From contig JAEQBH010000894.1 in the NCBI GenBank assembly GCA_016808115.1, positions 558,001-622,000 on the forward strand: a stretch of 64,000 nucleotides of DNA. Reading direction: 5' to 3'. This DNA is from Tetrastigma voinierianum (Eukaryota > Streptophyta > Magnoliopsida > Vitales > Vitaceae). The notes beneath the pieces are model-generated. The model was not told where the DNA came from and searched no databases. It worked only from the letters and a program-made list of their open reading frames with translations. Positions within the stretch are counted from its first letter, which is position 1. Each line of letters starts with the position of its first letter. Positions 33,494 through 47,299 of this stretch are shown piece by piece. The translations under genes were made by a program, and so were the position numbers.

Positions 33494-35960
33494 CAACTTT
33501 TATTTTATTTTATTACTTTTTAACTGAATTTAATTTTTAATTTAAGCTTTGTCTCTTCAAGTTCTCTAACTGATGAAGAACTGAAACGCGAAAATCTCAG
33601 TGTCCATATATTTCTCAAGTTACCTAGAGAGTGGATAATGAAGATAAGTTCAGAAAGAAATCAACAACTGCTGTACCAAATTCACGAATGTTAATTTGGG
33701 AAATGCATGTTGTCATCCATTACCAAATAATCATACTATTATTGTCTTATTGTTGCCCCCGATAAATAATACATTTTTGTCGTTTGTTTTTTGTCTCCAT
33801 CATTTTCAACCAAGGGTTTCTTATGGCTTATGGAGTTTTCTTAAGATCCTCTGTACCAATTTAGCTGTCAAGATAATGATAAATACATTTTTGCTATTTT
33901 TATAAAGGCTACTTGTTAAAATGAATACTAGCAATTCAAAAATAGAAATGGCTAATAATGTTCTATTTATATAGAATATAAGTGGGCGATTGTACTCTTC
34001 AAAAAAAAAAAAAAAAAGTGGGAGATTGTGAAAACAAAATACTTTTTAATTTAATGTAAAATAATTTAAAATTAAATTACTAATTTTAAACAAAAATAGA
34101 AATGGATAATAATGTTATATTTATTTTTTATATAAATTAATTTTATATAGAATCTAACTTTAAACTTGTCATTTAGTTTTTTCCTTTCACTTTTGAGGTT
34201 AATTGGTAAAATTGATTTCAAATTTATCCTAAATCATCAAATTGATTTATTTAAACTTATTAATTTAAAGTAAAATTTATATTTTTACTAATTTTTAAGT
34301 AACGAATTTATTTGTTCAATAAATTTATATTTAAAGTAAAGATGATAAAAAAAATATTTATGTGGTATACTGATTAGTTCTGATTATAATGTTATTATTG
34401 TAAAATATGCTTTCATTAAACATAAGTAAATAAGACAAATATGATTTATGATTAACATAGTTAACCATTTTGAATTCATACTTAAAATTATTTTTAACCT
34501 TAAGTTATTTTACTAAATATACTTAATCTATTTAATGAGTAAAATTAAGTCATTCATTAATTGATTTACAGAACATTCTCTACGCCTCACTTAAAGTTGA
34601 TTATTTATAATTGATTCATCAATTTTTGAATAATAAAAGTTTCAATAAAAGATATAAAAGATAATATTTTACTTAATTTGATCCTACTTTATTTATTATC
34701 TATATCTGGTAAAAAAATGTCTAGGAATATTATTACATGGAGAATGACCATTAAAATCATAATCATTTTTATACCAATTCTTGGAGTTATTACTTTTTTT
34801 TTTTTTTTTATGTAATGAGAGGCATTTATGAATTTTACGTTTTTTTTGAAATACTAAATTGAATAATAATTACAAACTCAATATTTCCAGTCTTTTGATA
34901 TAATGTATTTAGGAGAATTAAAACTCTAAAATTAAGACATGATATAGCAATGTTAATCTTTACTGTCTTTCTACCATCCCCCTTCTATGCTTTGATATTA
35001 TTTCGATCATTTAGCCAATGTCATTTGCTTTGGGTGCATTAAAAGTTATGCAAATAATATAAGCCATGGATTTCATGTAAAATGATAAATAATTCCTAGT
35101 CAATTTCTCACAAATTTTGGCAATCAAATAAAAATTGTAATGCACAATCTCTTAAGTTGAATAATAAGAACTTCTTTTTGCCCTCGGCATACGACTAAAT
35201 CTGCAAAATAGTAAGACAGTGATGGGTGGAGAATCAAATCCTCATTAAAACATGTTACTACAACGTAATACGAAAAGAAATAAAAATTAAAAAAATAATA
35301 ATAATAACTTCTCTTTACTATGGAGTTTCTTTGTTACATAGAGTCTGTGAACATGGAAAAGTGGTTATGAAAATGGGAACGTGGAGAGGACACACCACGA
35401 AGTGTTGTGATTGAATAAAAAAATTATTAAAATAAAGTAAAATTAAAATATAAAGGTAAAAACGGTTCTTTTTCTACTTGTTAGAAGAAGAATCAAAATA
35501 CCAAAATAAAAAGAAAGAAAAGTAAATTCTCTCTTTGATGACTTGTTTTCTCATTCAACAAGGTGAGTTATCTAAGTTGTGAAAAACTAATCTAAGTTTG
35601 TTTATGCAATGTGATTGAAGTTAAAATAATGCATATCATGATCTTGGGTATCGGTTTTGTGCTTGGTATCATAAATGATGTTACATTCGGCTAAATCATC
35701 ATTGGTGTCAAAGCTGTTATGCCAGCTCTTTAATCATTATAATTAATCTGTTTATATATGCTTTGGTTTCGGATGCGATTCCTAACTGGATGTGATTCAC
35801 AAAATAATAAACAATATTTAGATAATGTTTCAGAAAGTTTTTTTAATAATAAAATGTTTTTTGATTTGTTGATAGGTGTATTTTATACTTGATAATATAC
35901 AATTATTCATCTATCATTTACATGTCTTTGAGTTGTTTTTATTATTCTAATGCTTAATTA
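33494..35960. other. AT-rich intergenic region
   Basis: Long A/T stretches, with simple runs near 34003 (poly-A) and 34795 (poly-T). No gene or clear repeat border is recognised. Confidence 0.5.
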
Positions 35961-36534
35961 TAACACCTTGTGGTTCTAAGTAAAATATGAAGCAAAGAAA
36001 GTACAAACTGAACCAAATAGAATTTTTCAAGTCACGTTATAGCATATAGCAGCTCTTTTGAATTTTCAGTTTGTAGGATGACCTCAAAGGGATCCAAGCT
36101 TGGCATTGATGGATTCTACACTTATCAAGCTTTTCAACGAGTCTAATAATGCTCAATTTAAAGTTCGGACGAAAAAGTCGTAATATCGAGAAGTCAGGAT
36201 GTAAAATCAAGAAATGTTGTGAATAGTATGGCACTCAAGCGCTAGAGTGATAGAACTTGGGCACTAGGTTTGGGCGCTTAGGCGTTGGTGTTGGGTCAAA
36301 TTGCTGGAAAGCCCATTTTTGGGTCATTTGGGGTCAAAATTGAGTGATATAAAAGCCTAAAACCTTGGAAACTAAGGGGGACTAATTGGGGATTCATTGG
36401 AGATTCATCCTAGCTCCATTTTGAGAGGAGAATAAGGCTTGAAGGAGGAAGAATCCAAGGAAGAACAAGTTTTGGGATGATCAAATCCACCATTTTGAGG
36501 GGAGATTGAAGTTGAACATCACTATATTAGATTT

Positions 36535-36586
<52 letters not shown>

Positions 36587-37289
36587 GAACCATGCATTTG
36601 TTGAGAACTTGTTGGATTGGATTATTTTTACTTTGATTGCTAACAACTCTTAGAGAAGATTGTCGGGACGTTATGTTGGGATTTTACCTAATCGCATTAT
36701 GAGTTTATAGATGAGTTTTACATGTATCTGTTGTTCTTGTGATAAATTTGCTTTCTAAATCTATTTGAATAAATAGTTTTATTCATGTTCATGTTCATGT
36801 TATTGAAATGTGAAAATTGAAATAGATTAGCGAGACTTCCAAGTAACACTGTGAAGAGGTCATATTACCGAACGGAGATTGGTCATCCTCAGTCTAGGGA
36901 TCATATTGTATGGATTGCACTAGGTGATCGATAAAAAGGCTGAGGAGGGAAATTTTGCCATATTATCACTTCTTAGTTGCTTAAATGTATGGAAATGAGA
37001 CTAAGTTACTGAGTGAGAAAGTGCATCCAATGTCTAAAGCTAAGGTCACATATGTTAAGCCCTTCGATCATATAGCACTTGAGCCCAAGGAGGGCGGGTC
37101 ATGCACAACAGTTAGAAAATTCCTTCCCCCCGCTTGTAAAACCTTGGGTTGGTTCTCACTTTTTGGTAATTGATTCCTCTCTACTAATTTAAAATTTTTT
37201 GCAGTATATTCATTCACCCTCAGCTACCATGTGTATGTATATGATAAACATAAAAATATATCGTTCATGTACTAGAGGAAAATTCACTG
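35960..37289 (+). repeat. LTR-like remnant with TATA and a (TC)24 tract
   Basis: Non-coding, moderately GC-rich sequence has repeated GGCGCTTAGGCGTTGG-like words, TATAAAA at 36348-36354, and a purine-rich stretch ahead of a long TC microsatellite. This arrangement resembles the LTR and leader of a gypsy element, but I cannot find both ends or a partner copy. Confidence 0.3.
36537..36584 (+). repeat. (TC)24 microsatellite
   Basis: An unbroken run of TC. Confidence 0.97.
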
Positions 37290-37448
37290 TGATAATGTTT
37301 CATCCTACGCCATGTTTGAACCTGACCACACCCCTCTCTCATCCCTATCTCCTCAATCTATCCCATCACACTCGATGTTCTTTAACCTATAAGTAAATAA
37401 ATTTAACCTATCATCGAGCAACTCAAAGATATTCAAAAGAACCCTGTG
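37290..37448 (-). pseudogene. E4 gag continuation, left of the E3 insertion
   Basis: On the minus strand the sequence just beyond E3 reads, with frameshifts, FF then LLDDRLNLFTYRLK. This is the gag segment that normally follows FLDWL...EVDxFFEYL in Ty3/gypsy gag proteins. The preceding segment (ERILDWLIEVDE) lies on the other side of E3 at about 47300-47350. The two pieces are therefore one gag frame split by E3. Downstream similarity is lost after about 37370. Confidence 0.5.
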
Positions 37449-39909
37449 TGACACCCCCAAAAACTCCGGGGTCCCACGCTGACCACCGCTTAACTCAAGT
37501 AAACCTGTGGTGTCTCATCATGAAACCCATACATGAGTAAAATGACCCAATAGGGCCCATCATCCATAATACTCAACCATACGGTTACAAGACCACAGGA
37601 TTTATAGATCTAAAGAGTTATTACATCACTTAATACAAAACATATATTAAAACTAGGGTCAGTTCTATTATATACACAAAACAAGAATCAAGGCTTCACA
37701 GTCCATTCCTGGGCTTCATAACCCTACTCTAAGGAGCCGCTCGCTTGTTTATACCTGTTCTCAGACCAGCGGGGTCCTAATGACGAGGTGAGCTAACGCC
37801 CGCAGAGATAAATCCTAAGGGCTACTTCCCCACCTAGGTATGCAAATGATCATTTCACATCAAACCAACAACTAATCCTGCGCATATATGTTGTTGTATT
37901 ATCATGAAAAACTACATGCATGTATGAGACGACACTCTACATGGCCCATGTACCGGGTAACCCTCCGACCCACCACCCAATGCAAGTGCCAATGGGAATT
38001 CAATACCGAGTCATTCCGACTTATCTCACAACCCTTAGTCTATGTGGATATTTATTTAATCGCTTCGTGTCTGGGGCAATAGAACTGGGTCTCACCGCGG
38101 GTCTCTTACACCCTCCGACATTTTTCGGGCTTTCACCGTGGATATGCTGCCTAACCAGGTTTTCAGGCTTTTCACTTGAGGGAGGTATCTATCCCCTACT
38201 TGCTACGCCTGACACATTTCATTTTCCATTGCTTAACACTATGGAATCCCGCTTGACTCTCGTCCCATTCCCCAAGCCCACACGATTCACCAAACGCTAG
38301 CACAAATCGCACTATGTACACACTCTCATGTAATGTGGTGTTACCGCACACCACGTAATGCAATTTGTGCCACCGCACTCAAATCCCATGACCAATGTGT
38401 GAAGACTCTACATGGACATTCTACACCGTACAATTGCGTAAAAGCAGAACACTCATGTCTAATGCACACAACATTTCATATATTTAACATACATGCAAAT
38501 CATGTTAATATTCCACATATTCAAACTATTACATCACATAAGCATGCAATACATCTTTCTATCATTCGCCTATTCATGTCAACACATCATTCAAGCACGT
38601 ATTAAAATAATTTCAACCATTACTTAGGCAAGTAATGCCATAATTCATTTTCCTGGGCCGAGACATAGTATGTCAGTCATACAACTCAATGCATATAATT
38701 ATTTCCATCTTTATCACACATATATCACATAATTTCACATTTTCGTGATTGAATTTACAATAACACAATATTAGCTTCGCCATAAACTGGTCATGCTTGG
38801 CCTCGGAAATAATCTGGACTTAGTCTAGAAAGTCCAGTTTTTTTTTTTGTAAATACCACACAAAACATCCAACACGCAATTCCTTGCTCAGGCCATATGT
38901 AGTCCCAAGCATTTCGGTTACAAACCGGTTCCGAAAACAGAAGTTCCGGAAACCAGAACGGACCATTCCTCAACTGTCCGTGACCCAGCCCAATGTTAAG
39001 CCTTTTTTGGCTGAGCACTTTATTTTATTAAATTCTAGACTCAACGAGCTTTCCGTAGAGTCCAAGAACGCGCGAATCGGAGTTCGGATTTAGGAAAGTT
39101 ATGGCCGTTCAAAGTTGACACGACACATGATTCACAAGGGTGTGTGGGAAATTGGAGACACTCTGCTTGCTATTCGTCGATTTTGCCATCCCGCACACAA
39201 GTAGTTCGGGTCTCGGATGTCCGAAACCCCGCAAACTGGTCTTGACCATCACACAATCACAAACAAACCACAACATACAAATTCGCCCCTAAAAACCTGA
39301 CGAAACCCGTAGGCCAATACACGGCCCCTAGTGTAAAATAAATCCGCAGTAGAGGAAACCCACTCTTGTAGCAGCTCCGGGTTCTCTTGCCGTCCGGGTC
39401 CGCCCACTCGCGCAACACTCCTCCCTCTTTCCTCTTCTTTTCCCTCCCTTCCTCCCCTTTATTCTCTTTCTTCTTCCTTTCTCCTTCCTTTCCTCCCTTC
39501 CTCCTTTCCTTCCTCCTCCTTCCTTCCCCTCCCTTCCCTCTTCTCCTCACAGCTCCTAATTCGACCGATATTGAGCCTTCCTCGTCCCACCAAAGCCCAT
39601 GTGAAGCCCCTTATATAGGCTTCAAAAGAGCCATGCATGTTGACACATGGCATGCCATGTGTCACACACATAATGCTGTGCCTTCCGACACGCCAAGCTT
39701 TCTCAAAAATACGTGAAATTTTAATTATCCTTAATTCAACGAAATTCGATTTGGTAGCTAAATTTCACTAGACGATTCCAACGGTGAAATCCGTTTTGTC
39801 ATCCGAGATCTAGAAAAATCCCAACTTTTCTCCAGACTATTTTAGTAAATTACCGTTTTGCCCCCTTTTATCTGAAAATTTTAAATTTAAAATTTTCACG
39901 GGTTTTACA
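37449..39909 (-). repeat. E3 3' LTR
   Basis: Plus-strand borders are TGACACCCCC at the left and GGTTTTACA at the right, next to the polypurine tract. It contains TATATAAG on the minus strand (39617-39610), CACATGG-type words at about 39630-39670, and a long polypyrimidine tract (39419-39545) that is purine-rich in the LTR sense strand. It matches 44818-47299. Confidence 0.85.
39610..39617 (-). promoter_or_regulatory. TATA box in the E3 3' LTR
   Basis: The minus strand reads GCCTATATAAGGGG. The same word occurs at the equivalent place in the other LTR (46984-46977), which supports a real core promoter. Confidence 0.55.
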
Positions 39910-39930
39910 TTCTCCCCCCCTTAAAAGAAT
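39910..39930 (-). promoter_or_regulatory. E3 polypurine tract
   Basis: The minus strand reads TTCTTTTAAGGGGGGGAGAA directly before the 3' LTR start TGTAAAACC. The same kind of tract precedes the LTRs at 14661 and 17494. Confidence 0.8.
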
Positions 39931-40039
39931 TTCTTCTCGAAATTCACACACATACACACAATCAACACATGAAGAGAATATTAAAAGACACGACTAGAAA
40001 GCCACCCTTCCCGTCAAACAAGAAGGATAGTTGGCGTGC

Positions 40040-43000
40040 ACTAAGTGTCCCTACCCCATGTCGCTCCCGACTCCCTGCATTTCACAACACCTTTACAAGC
40101 CTCACTTCCGCCTTGCCACGCAAAACCCGCCTCATTATCCATGATACTTGACTGGTCCTTCCTCTATGTCCCATCCGCATCAACAACAAGCCTCCCAACC
40201 ACCATATGCAGTTGGACCGATACTCCCAGAGCATGAGACGTGAAACCTCAAGGAACCACAAACTCGCGGCAATGCTAACCGACACGCAACTCGCGCCACC
40301 CTCTCGAGCACCTCATGTCCAATGCACTCTACGACAACTTCCCTCGTTTTCTCCGAACTGACTACCTTCTTAGGCATCACCTTCAAGAAGACATGATCAC
40401 TCGCCTAACTAGAGGTCATCGCCGTATATCAACGCACCTTCCTCGTCGCCCCGAGCAAAGAGTGAGACGCTTCCCTGACGATACCCACTAACAGGTGTCT
40501 CTAATCAACATGGACTAGCGATGGAGCTCTCTCCCACCTCTGGCCCAACATATTTGATCGAAGACATGGCTCTCCCCGTGAGAGAGCCTAGGCCATCCGA
40601 ATACGCTACCGAGCAATCGCGGCAGGCTAACCCCATCCGGCAAGGCGCCCTCCCGGCCTACCCAGATCCGTGACGATGCTCAGCAGTGAGGTCCTCTAAA
40701 ATACGAATAAACCGCTTCCGACAACATCCGCTCAGACAGTGCTGGCATCACAGAAAGCGCATGCTCCCACGCCTTCAAACTTCTTCCGACCAGCCAAACC
40801 GAGGATCCCGATCCAACACTGAGACTAAATTCCATAAACCGTACTCATCTCCCGTATATACAACTCTACACTCCTCCAAAGGTGAAGGCCATCCGCACAG
40901 CCGTAAAATGCGCGACTTGGTGAGTCGATCCACTATAAACCCATATCGCATCATAAGCCTGGCTGATGTCCGTGGTGCGAGTCACAAAGTCCATCGATGT
41001 GCTCCCACTTCCACTTCGCTATCTCCAATGGCCGGAGTAGTTCCTGGCCGCCTCTCGTGCTCATCTCGACCTGGCTGCACGCGTAGACAATCGCCGAGCA
41101 AAAATCCCCAACATGCTCCTTTCATCCTTCGCAATACCGCGACGGCGTTTGATACATCTTCGTGCCACCGATGCACAATCTGGGAGCAAATGAACCCCCG
41201 GTAATCTCCTCAACGCTGACGGTGACCACAACCCATTCCCAGCAATCGGCGATTACCATCCGGTGGATGGCTCCAACCTTCGTCCGTCACCTGATCGCAT
41301 CTCGCTCGATGGATACGGCTCAAGGCCCCACACTGGTGACTCAACACTGACTAAGAGAGACCCGGCCAGAGCTTACTATACTTCCTATGTACCGAGTCAG
41401 CCATCGTGATCGCAGCCGAATCGCCCACTGTCTCAAGCATCCGCCACTCCCGGGAAGCTATACTAGCCAGCACTCCCCGTGACTTTCGGCTGAGCGCATC
41501 AGCCACCACATTTGCCTTACCGGGATGGTAATGCAAAGTGAAGTCGTAATCTTCCAAAAACTCCATCCACCTACGCTGCCTCATGTTGAGTCTCACGCGC
41601 AAGATGGTTTAAGACTTTTTGGTCCGAAACACCTCAACTACTCACCATATGTTAAGTGGCTCCAAATCTTCAGGCGAAGACTACTGGCAGCCTAACCCAT
41701 GTCATGGGGTAATTCTACTACTCGTGATTCTTCAACTTCCGATAACCATATTACAACCTTCCCTGACCGCATCGAACACACCCCGCCCGGTCCTTCAAAG
41801 TATCACAAAGATGATCAGGTTCTCCTCGGTCTCCTTTCCGGACTATTGTGATAGGAGCCGGGCAAGCCTCCTCTTCAATTCCCGAATGCCGTCATTGTCA
41901 TCCCATACAAACTTGACTCCTTCCGTCATGACCGACAGGCGCCGCTGCAACGAGAAATCCCTGGCAACCTCGCACACCGCTAATCCCAAGAAACCACGTA
42001 TCTCAAGACCGACTTCCCGGCCCTCCCAACTCATCACAGCCTCAACCTTCCCCGGGTCCACTGACACGCCTGAAGCTGACACCATGTGTCCCAAGAAACC
42101 CACCTCAAAGAAGCCAAAACCTCGTGACCCCATCGAACTCGATACAACCGATGATCCCTCAAAAAGTCGTAGTACCATTCCCGCTGATCCTCATGCTCCA
42201 CCTCCACTGGGAGTAGATTGGGGATGTCATCAACAAAGACCACCACAAATTGATCTAAATAGGGCTGGAACACCTCATTCATGAGGCCCATGAACAGCGC
42301 CGGTGCATTCACAATCCAAAGGGCATCACCGCAAACTCAAGTGCCCATACCGCGGCCCCGAACGCCGTCTTAGTGGATGTCGCCCTAACTTCAACCGATG
42401 GTAACCAAAGGCGGCGTTCATTCCCGGAGTAGACTCGAGCCCTCTCAACCGATCAACAAGTCATAAATCCTGCAATGGATACCGATTCTTGATTGTAACC
42501 TCGCTCAACCTGTCAGAATCGATAGTCGAAGGGTTTATCCTTCTTCTTCGCAAATAGAAAACTGGTTAATCTCCACAGAAGTGTCAGTCTAATGAAATCC
42601 TTGCCCAAAGAACTCAGATCCGGACTCAGCTCCCACCCCAACCTACGCCATCCTATGTGAGTCATGTAAAATGGGCGACGCCCCGTGATGCAACTAAATG
42701 CGGTAGTCTACATCCCTCAGCGGGAGGTAATCCCAAGAGCTCCGTCCGGAAAACATCCCTTCGTGATTTCTGCAAACCACCCGAGGTAGACTCATATCCC
42801 GTCTCACTGCCCTTCCGCAGGCGCTAGCTACCCAACCCGCCAAATGCGTCCGCGTGCCATCATGAATCGTATTACGTATGGGGTGAAGCATCGTGCCTAT
42901 TCCCCTTAAACACAACACAAGTACCGCCCGTGGGGCTGTAACTCATACTTGGCCACAATCTATGACAACCCGATGTGCCGTCAACCGGGGCCCATCCCAG

Positions 43001-44356
43001 ATGGACTTCGAACTCCCGACATGTCCATGACTCAAGGTCCACCGTGAGTGAATCCCCGAGATCTCTAACTCACATCCCCGACATATCCGTCGACTCCTCG
43101 CTTTAGTCCCTGTGGGAGTAACTCACATGCGCGGTTCACTACTGCCTTCTCAACCTCAAGCCCAATACTTCACACAAGATGCAAGAATAAAGGAATGCGA
43201 TGCACTGAGTCAAATAACACCCTTGCCCACGTGCGAAAGAGAGAAATATATTCCCGAATCACCGGGATCGATTCGCCGTCACCGCAGAGAATGCAGACAC
43301 GCCTGGCCCCCGTCTCGGCCCGCACACTCGCCTCGACTGACCCATACCGCCCTGGCCTCGTTTATGAAACACTGGCGTCGTGGTCGCACTTCGAACCGAT
43401 ACTGCTCTCGCTCAGACGGGGTAAGGAGGAAACACATTTAGTCTGCTCATGCTCCTAACAATCGGAAGGACGGACTGTGTGCCCCCCGATCCTCGAAACA
43501 CCTCGTATCTCGAGGACAGCTGGCCATGGTCCCTGTCAGATGAAACATGTCATCTTCCCAAAGATGACTGCACCCACCCGGTCTCGTCTCATACGCGGCC
43601 CGCCCTCAAACCCCTCGAATGTGGTCCTCTACTTCTTTCCCGGAAATCAAGAAGAAGCTTAGTTCCCCCCCTCTTCTTATCACTAGCACCCGCATCTCGG
43701 ATGCTACGAGCGTCATTTACCTCTCGCTCACTGATCACAGCCATACCAACCACTAGTCTATATCTTGGCAGGTTATGTTCTACAATCTTGTTCCTATACA
43801 AACTTCTGTTCATTCGACCGACTCGCTCCCAGCTGGGCACAATATTAATCATCCCCGAAACGTACAACCTCAGGAATCTGGCTACGCATCGGTACGCCAT
43901 CGCCTCGTCTCGCCAGAACCTCGCCTTCGCATGCTCCACAGGTCGCGAAGTACTTCCCTATGAATAGTCTCGCTAAATCATCCCATTTCATAGTCTCCAA
44001 GTCCCTGGAAGTCGTGACCCACTCCCACCGCATCCGACTCACCCCTCAACTGAATGAAGCCACTGCATCCGAGTAGCATCGTGAGGTGAGACCTCCATAG
44101 TCTTGAGAATCCTTAATCTCGACGGAACTAATGGTCGGTTACCATCGGGGTCCTCCTCCCCGTGGAATGCCTGGGGATGGTGTGCTCAACCTCCTCGGAG
44201 GTTACTAGCACCTCCCCGACCTCTAGCTGCATCAGCCTGTGCAGCTGTGGCTATCACAACACCCATGGCCTCTATGAAGGCCTGTTGATCAAAAACAGGT
44301 GGTGGTCGACCATCACCCTGTGGACGACCTCTACTCCCCCGTCCTCTACTTTCCAT
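40040..44356 (-). pseudogene. E3 gag-pol, broken by stops and frameshifts
   Basis: Gag starts at 44356 with MESRGRGSRGRPQGDGRPPP and continues with GEEDPDG and MKWDDLARLFIGKYF (about 43990). The linker RDMSLPRVV and LPLRDVDYRI (42850-42694) precedes reverse transcriptase. That domain shows AVMPFGL, NAPALFM and an intact catalytic FVVVFVDDI (about 42240), then FLGHMVSASGVSVDPGKVEA. RNase H ends with MRQRRWMEFLEDYDFTLHYH and GKANVVADALSRKSRG (41602-41480). Integrase gives LRPLEIAKWKWEH and VDRLTKS (41080-40910). The tail has FLKVMPK, ERVARVACRLALP and RRVLRGKAEVRLVKVL (40390-40080), marking the chromodomain side. Protease lies between about 43450 and 42950 but is too damaged to define. Confidence 0.88.
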
Positions 44357-44794
44357 CTACACAAGTCAAACAGCAAGTTTAGAATCATTTTCGTGTCCAA
44401 CTGCTAAGACACATGCCAATTCACAATAGACTTAATATCCCGAACCCCGTTCGTTTCCCGAACTCCTAAGGTTATGTTTCTCAACCCTAACGTTCACATT
44501 ATCTATATACATCCTACCACACATATAATTCACGTAATTTGCACACACAATCACGCACATACAATCAAAGCATAAACCAGAAAACACACAATGCATGCTG
44601 TAATCTAACTCGTCCTCGCGGGACTTTAGGTAATTCTCCTACCTATACCTCGATACCAAACTATATCTGATATCACTCTCGAGACTAGGTAATTCTAACT
44701 CAAGCTCCGACACTGCTTATACCAAGTTGTGATGTTTCTTATACCTAATGACTATGGCCTGCTTCCAAGTCCTCAAGCCTCTGTGTACTCGTGT

Positions 44795-44815
44795 ACCTAT
44801 GCTCTAATACCAACC
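44795..44815 (-). promoter_or_regulatory. E3 primer-binding site (tRNA-iMet type)
   Basis: The minus strand reads TTGGTATTAGAGCATAGGTA just after the LTR end, close to TGGTATCAGAGCCTAGGTT. Confidence 0.75.
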
Positions 44816-44817
44816 CG

Positions 44818-47299
44818 TGACACCCTGCAAACCTGGGTCCCGCTGACCACCGGCCAACCTGGTGGAAACCCCGTGTGTCTCATATCATGAGACCCATACA
44901 TGAGTAAAATGACCCAATAAAATTCATCATCCATACTGGTCCATACCAAGCATAAAGACTCATACATTTCTTTATAAATCTATGAGTTGAGGCATCACCC
45001 TAATACAAAAATATATATTAAAATCCAGTCGTCTAATAAAGAACAAAATAAGAATCAAGGCCACAGTCCGGCCCGCTTCATAATCTCGGCCTCTAAGACG
45101 CCACCACCATGTCCGTCCCGTACTCCAAATGGGTATTTCATGACAGTGAGCCAACGCCCAAGCAGGAGATAAATCCTACATGGGCTACTCCCCCAGGTGC
45201 ACATGCAATGATCATTTCACGCCAAACCAACAACCACCCGTGCATACATGTTGTATTATCATGGAAAAATCATATGTGCGCTGAGATGACATTCCTACAT
45301 GCCCTGCATGTACGGTTAACCCTCCGACCCACAACCCAATGCAAGTGCTAATGGGAAATCAATACTGAGTCAATCCCGACTCCCATCTCACAACCCCATA
45401 GTCTATGTGATATTTATTTAATCGTTTCGTGTCTTTTTTTGGCAATGTAATCCCTTTCGGGTCTCACCGGTCTCTTATACCCTCCAATTACTGAAACACC
45501 TGGGATACTGTCAACTGTGTTTTCAGGCTTTTCACCCGAGGGGGTATCTATCCCCACTTTGCTACGCCCGACACATTTCATTTCCATTGCTAACACCGTG
45601 GAACTGGGCTGACTGGCCCCATTCCTGCCCACACGATTCAACACCAAACGCAAGGCCAAATCCGCATCATGTACACACTCATGTAATGTGGTGTTACCGC
45701 ACACCAATGCAATGCAATTTGTGCCACGCACTCAAAACCCATGATCAAATGTGAAGACCCCTACATGGACATTCTACATCGACACTATGGCGGCGCTGGT
45801 GACCATGTCTAATGCACACAACATTTCATATATTTAAGATATGATGCAAAATATGTTAATATTCCCCATTATTTATTCAAATCAAAGTGTATTTAATTAC
45901 ATAAACATGCAATACATCTTTTCTATCATTCAGTTCATTCATGTCAACACATCATTCAAGCATGTATTAAAATAATTTCAACCATTACTTAGGCAAGTAA
46001 TGCCATAATTCATTTTCCTGGGCCGAGACATAGTATGTTAGTCATACAACTCAATGCATATAATTATTTCCATCTTTATCACACATATATCACATAATTT
46101 CACATTTTTAGTATGTCATTGAATTTATGGCAATAACACACATTAGTCATTCCTACCATAAACCCGGCCATGCTCGGGTCTGAAATAATCCGACTAATCC
46201 AAAGTCCAGCTTTTTTTTTTTTTTGTAAACATCACACAAAACATCCTAACACGTACTCCTCGCTCAGCCATTTGTAGTCCCAAGCATTTTGCTACAAACC
46301 TGCTCGAAAAAACAAGTTCCAAACCGTAATCCGACCATTCTCAACTGTCCGTGACCCAGCCCAATGTTAAGCCTACATTTTGGCTGAGCACTTTATTTTA
46401 TTAAATTCTAAACTCAACGAGCTTTCCGTAGAGTCTAAGAACGCGTGAATCGGAGTTCGGACGAGAAAGTTATGGCCGTTCAAAGTTGACACCTATTGAA
46501 TCTTACCGATTCACACAAGGGTGTGTGGGAATTAATAACTGGCTTATTATCTACTGCGGATTTTCGCTATATCCTGCAACTACGCTTGTTCGGTCTCTGA
46601 CACTCCGAAACCCCTTAAAACCTAAGCACCATCACACAATCACAAACAAACCATAATTCATAAATTCCGCCTCGAAACCTGACGAACCCGTAGGCCATTA
46701 CACGGCCCCTAGGTGTAAAATAACCAGAGTAGGAGGAAACCTACCTCAGAGCGCCCCGGTTCTTCGCCATCCCGGTCCGCTTCACCGAGCAACACCCTTC
46801 CTCTTTCTTTCCTCTCCTTCCTCCCCTTTCTTCTTCTCTTTTTCTTTCTTTCCTTTCCTCCCTTCCTCCTTTCCCTTCCTCCTCCTTCCTCCTTCCCCTC
46901 CCCTTCCTTCTCCTTCACGTCCGTTTTAACCTGATCATCAGCTCTCCTCGTTTCCACCAACAGCCCATGTGAAGCCCTTATATAGGCTTCAAAAGAGCCA
47001 TGCATGCTGGCGCGATGGCATGCCATAAATACACACATGGTATGCTATGTGGTCACACACATGGCTTACCATGTCGCCCGACAAGCTGCTTCTAAATACG
47101 TGAAATTCGACTATCTCGTAATTCAACGAAATTCCATCGGTGAAATAAACTTCACGGCACGATTCCACCCAAGCAAGAATCCGCTTTCTTACACATCCAT
47201 CTGTAAAATCTCAACTTTTCTCCGCATCATTTTGGTAACCACCGTTTTGCCCCTTTTTATCCGAAAAATTTAAATTTGTAAATTTTCAATGGTTTTACA
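44818..47299 (-). repeat. E3 5' LTR
   Basis: It matches 37449-39909 with the same borders, TATA box (46984-46977), CACATGG-type words (about 47000-47070) and polypyrimidine tract (46796-46920). It abuts the primer-binding site on its left side. Confidence 0.85.
46977..46984 (-). promoter_or_regulatory. TATA box in the E3 5' LTR
   Basis: The minus strand reads CTATATAAGGG, as at 39617-39610. As the 5' LTR copy this would be the one that drives the element, with a start near 46950. Confidence 0.55.

Larger units (their letters stand above)
37449..47299 (-). mobile_element. E3: full-length Ty3/gypsy LTR retrotransposon, Tekay/Del-like
   Basis: On the minus strand: 5' LTR 47299-44818, primer site 44815-44795, gag from 44356, protease, reverse transcriptase, RNase H, integrase, chromodomain-type tail, polypurine tract 39930-39910, and 3' LTR 39909-37449. 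Total length is about 9.85 kb. LTRs are about 2.46 and 2.48 kb and differ by many small changes. It shares LTR words and gag start with E1 and the nested element at 16346-19096, so the three are related. The sequence is interrupted by stops and frameshifts. No clear target-site duplication is visible. Confidence 0.88.

Noticed and set aside
39257..39716. Arginine/glutamate/glycine-rich and serine/proline-rich frames on both strands (also near 46700-47040)
   Set aside because: They are the two translations of the polypyrimidine tract in the E3 LTRs.
40686..41204. Long plus-strand frames opposite E3 pol (also 41619-42284 and 43449-43967)
   Set aside because: They are shadows of the minus-strand gag-pol, whose family motifs are clear on the other strand.
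37449..47299. Integrated plant pararetrovirus
   Set aside because: Two long LTRs, an integrase and a chromodomain-type tail are present; pararetroviruses lack LTRs and integrase.
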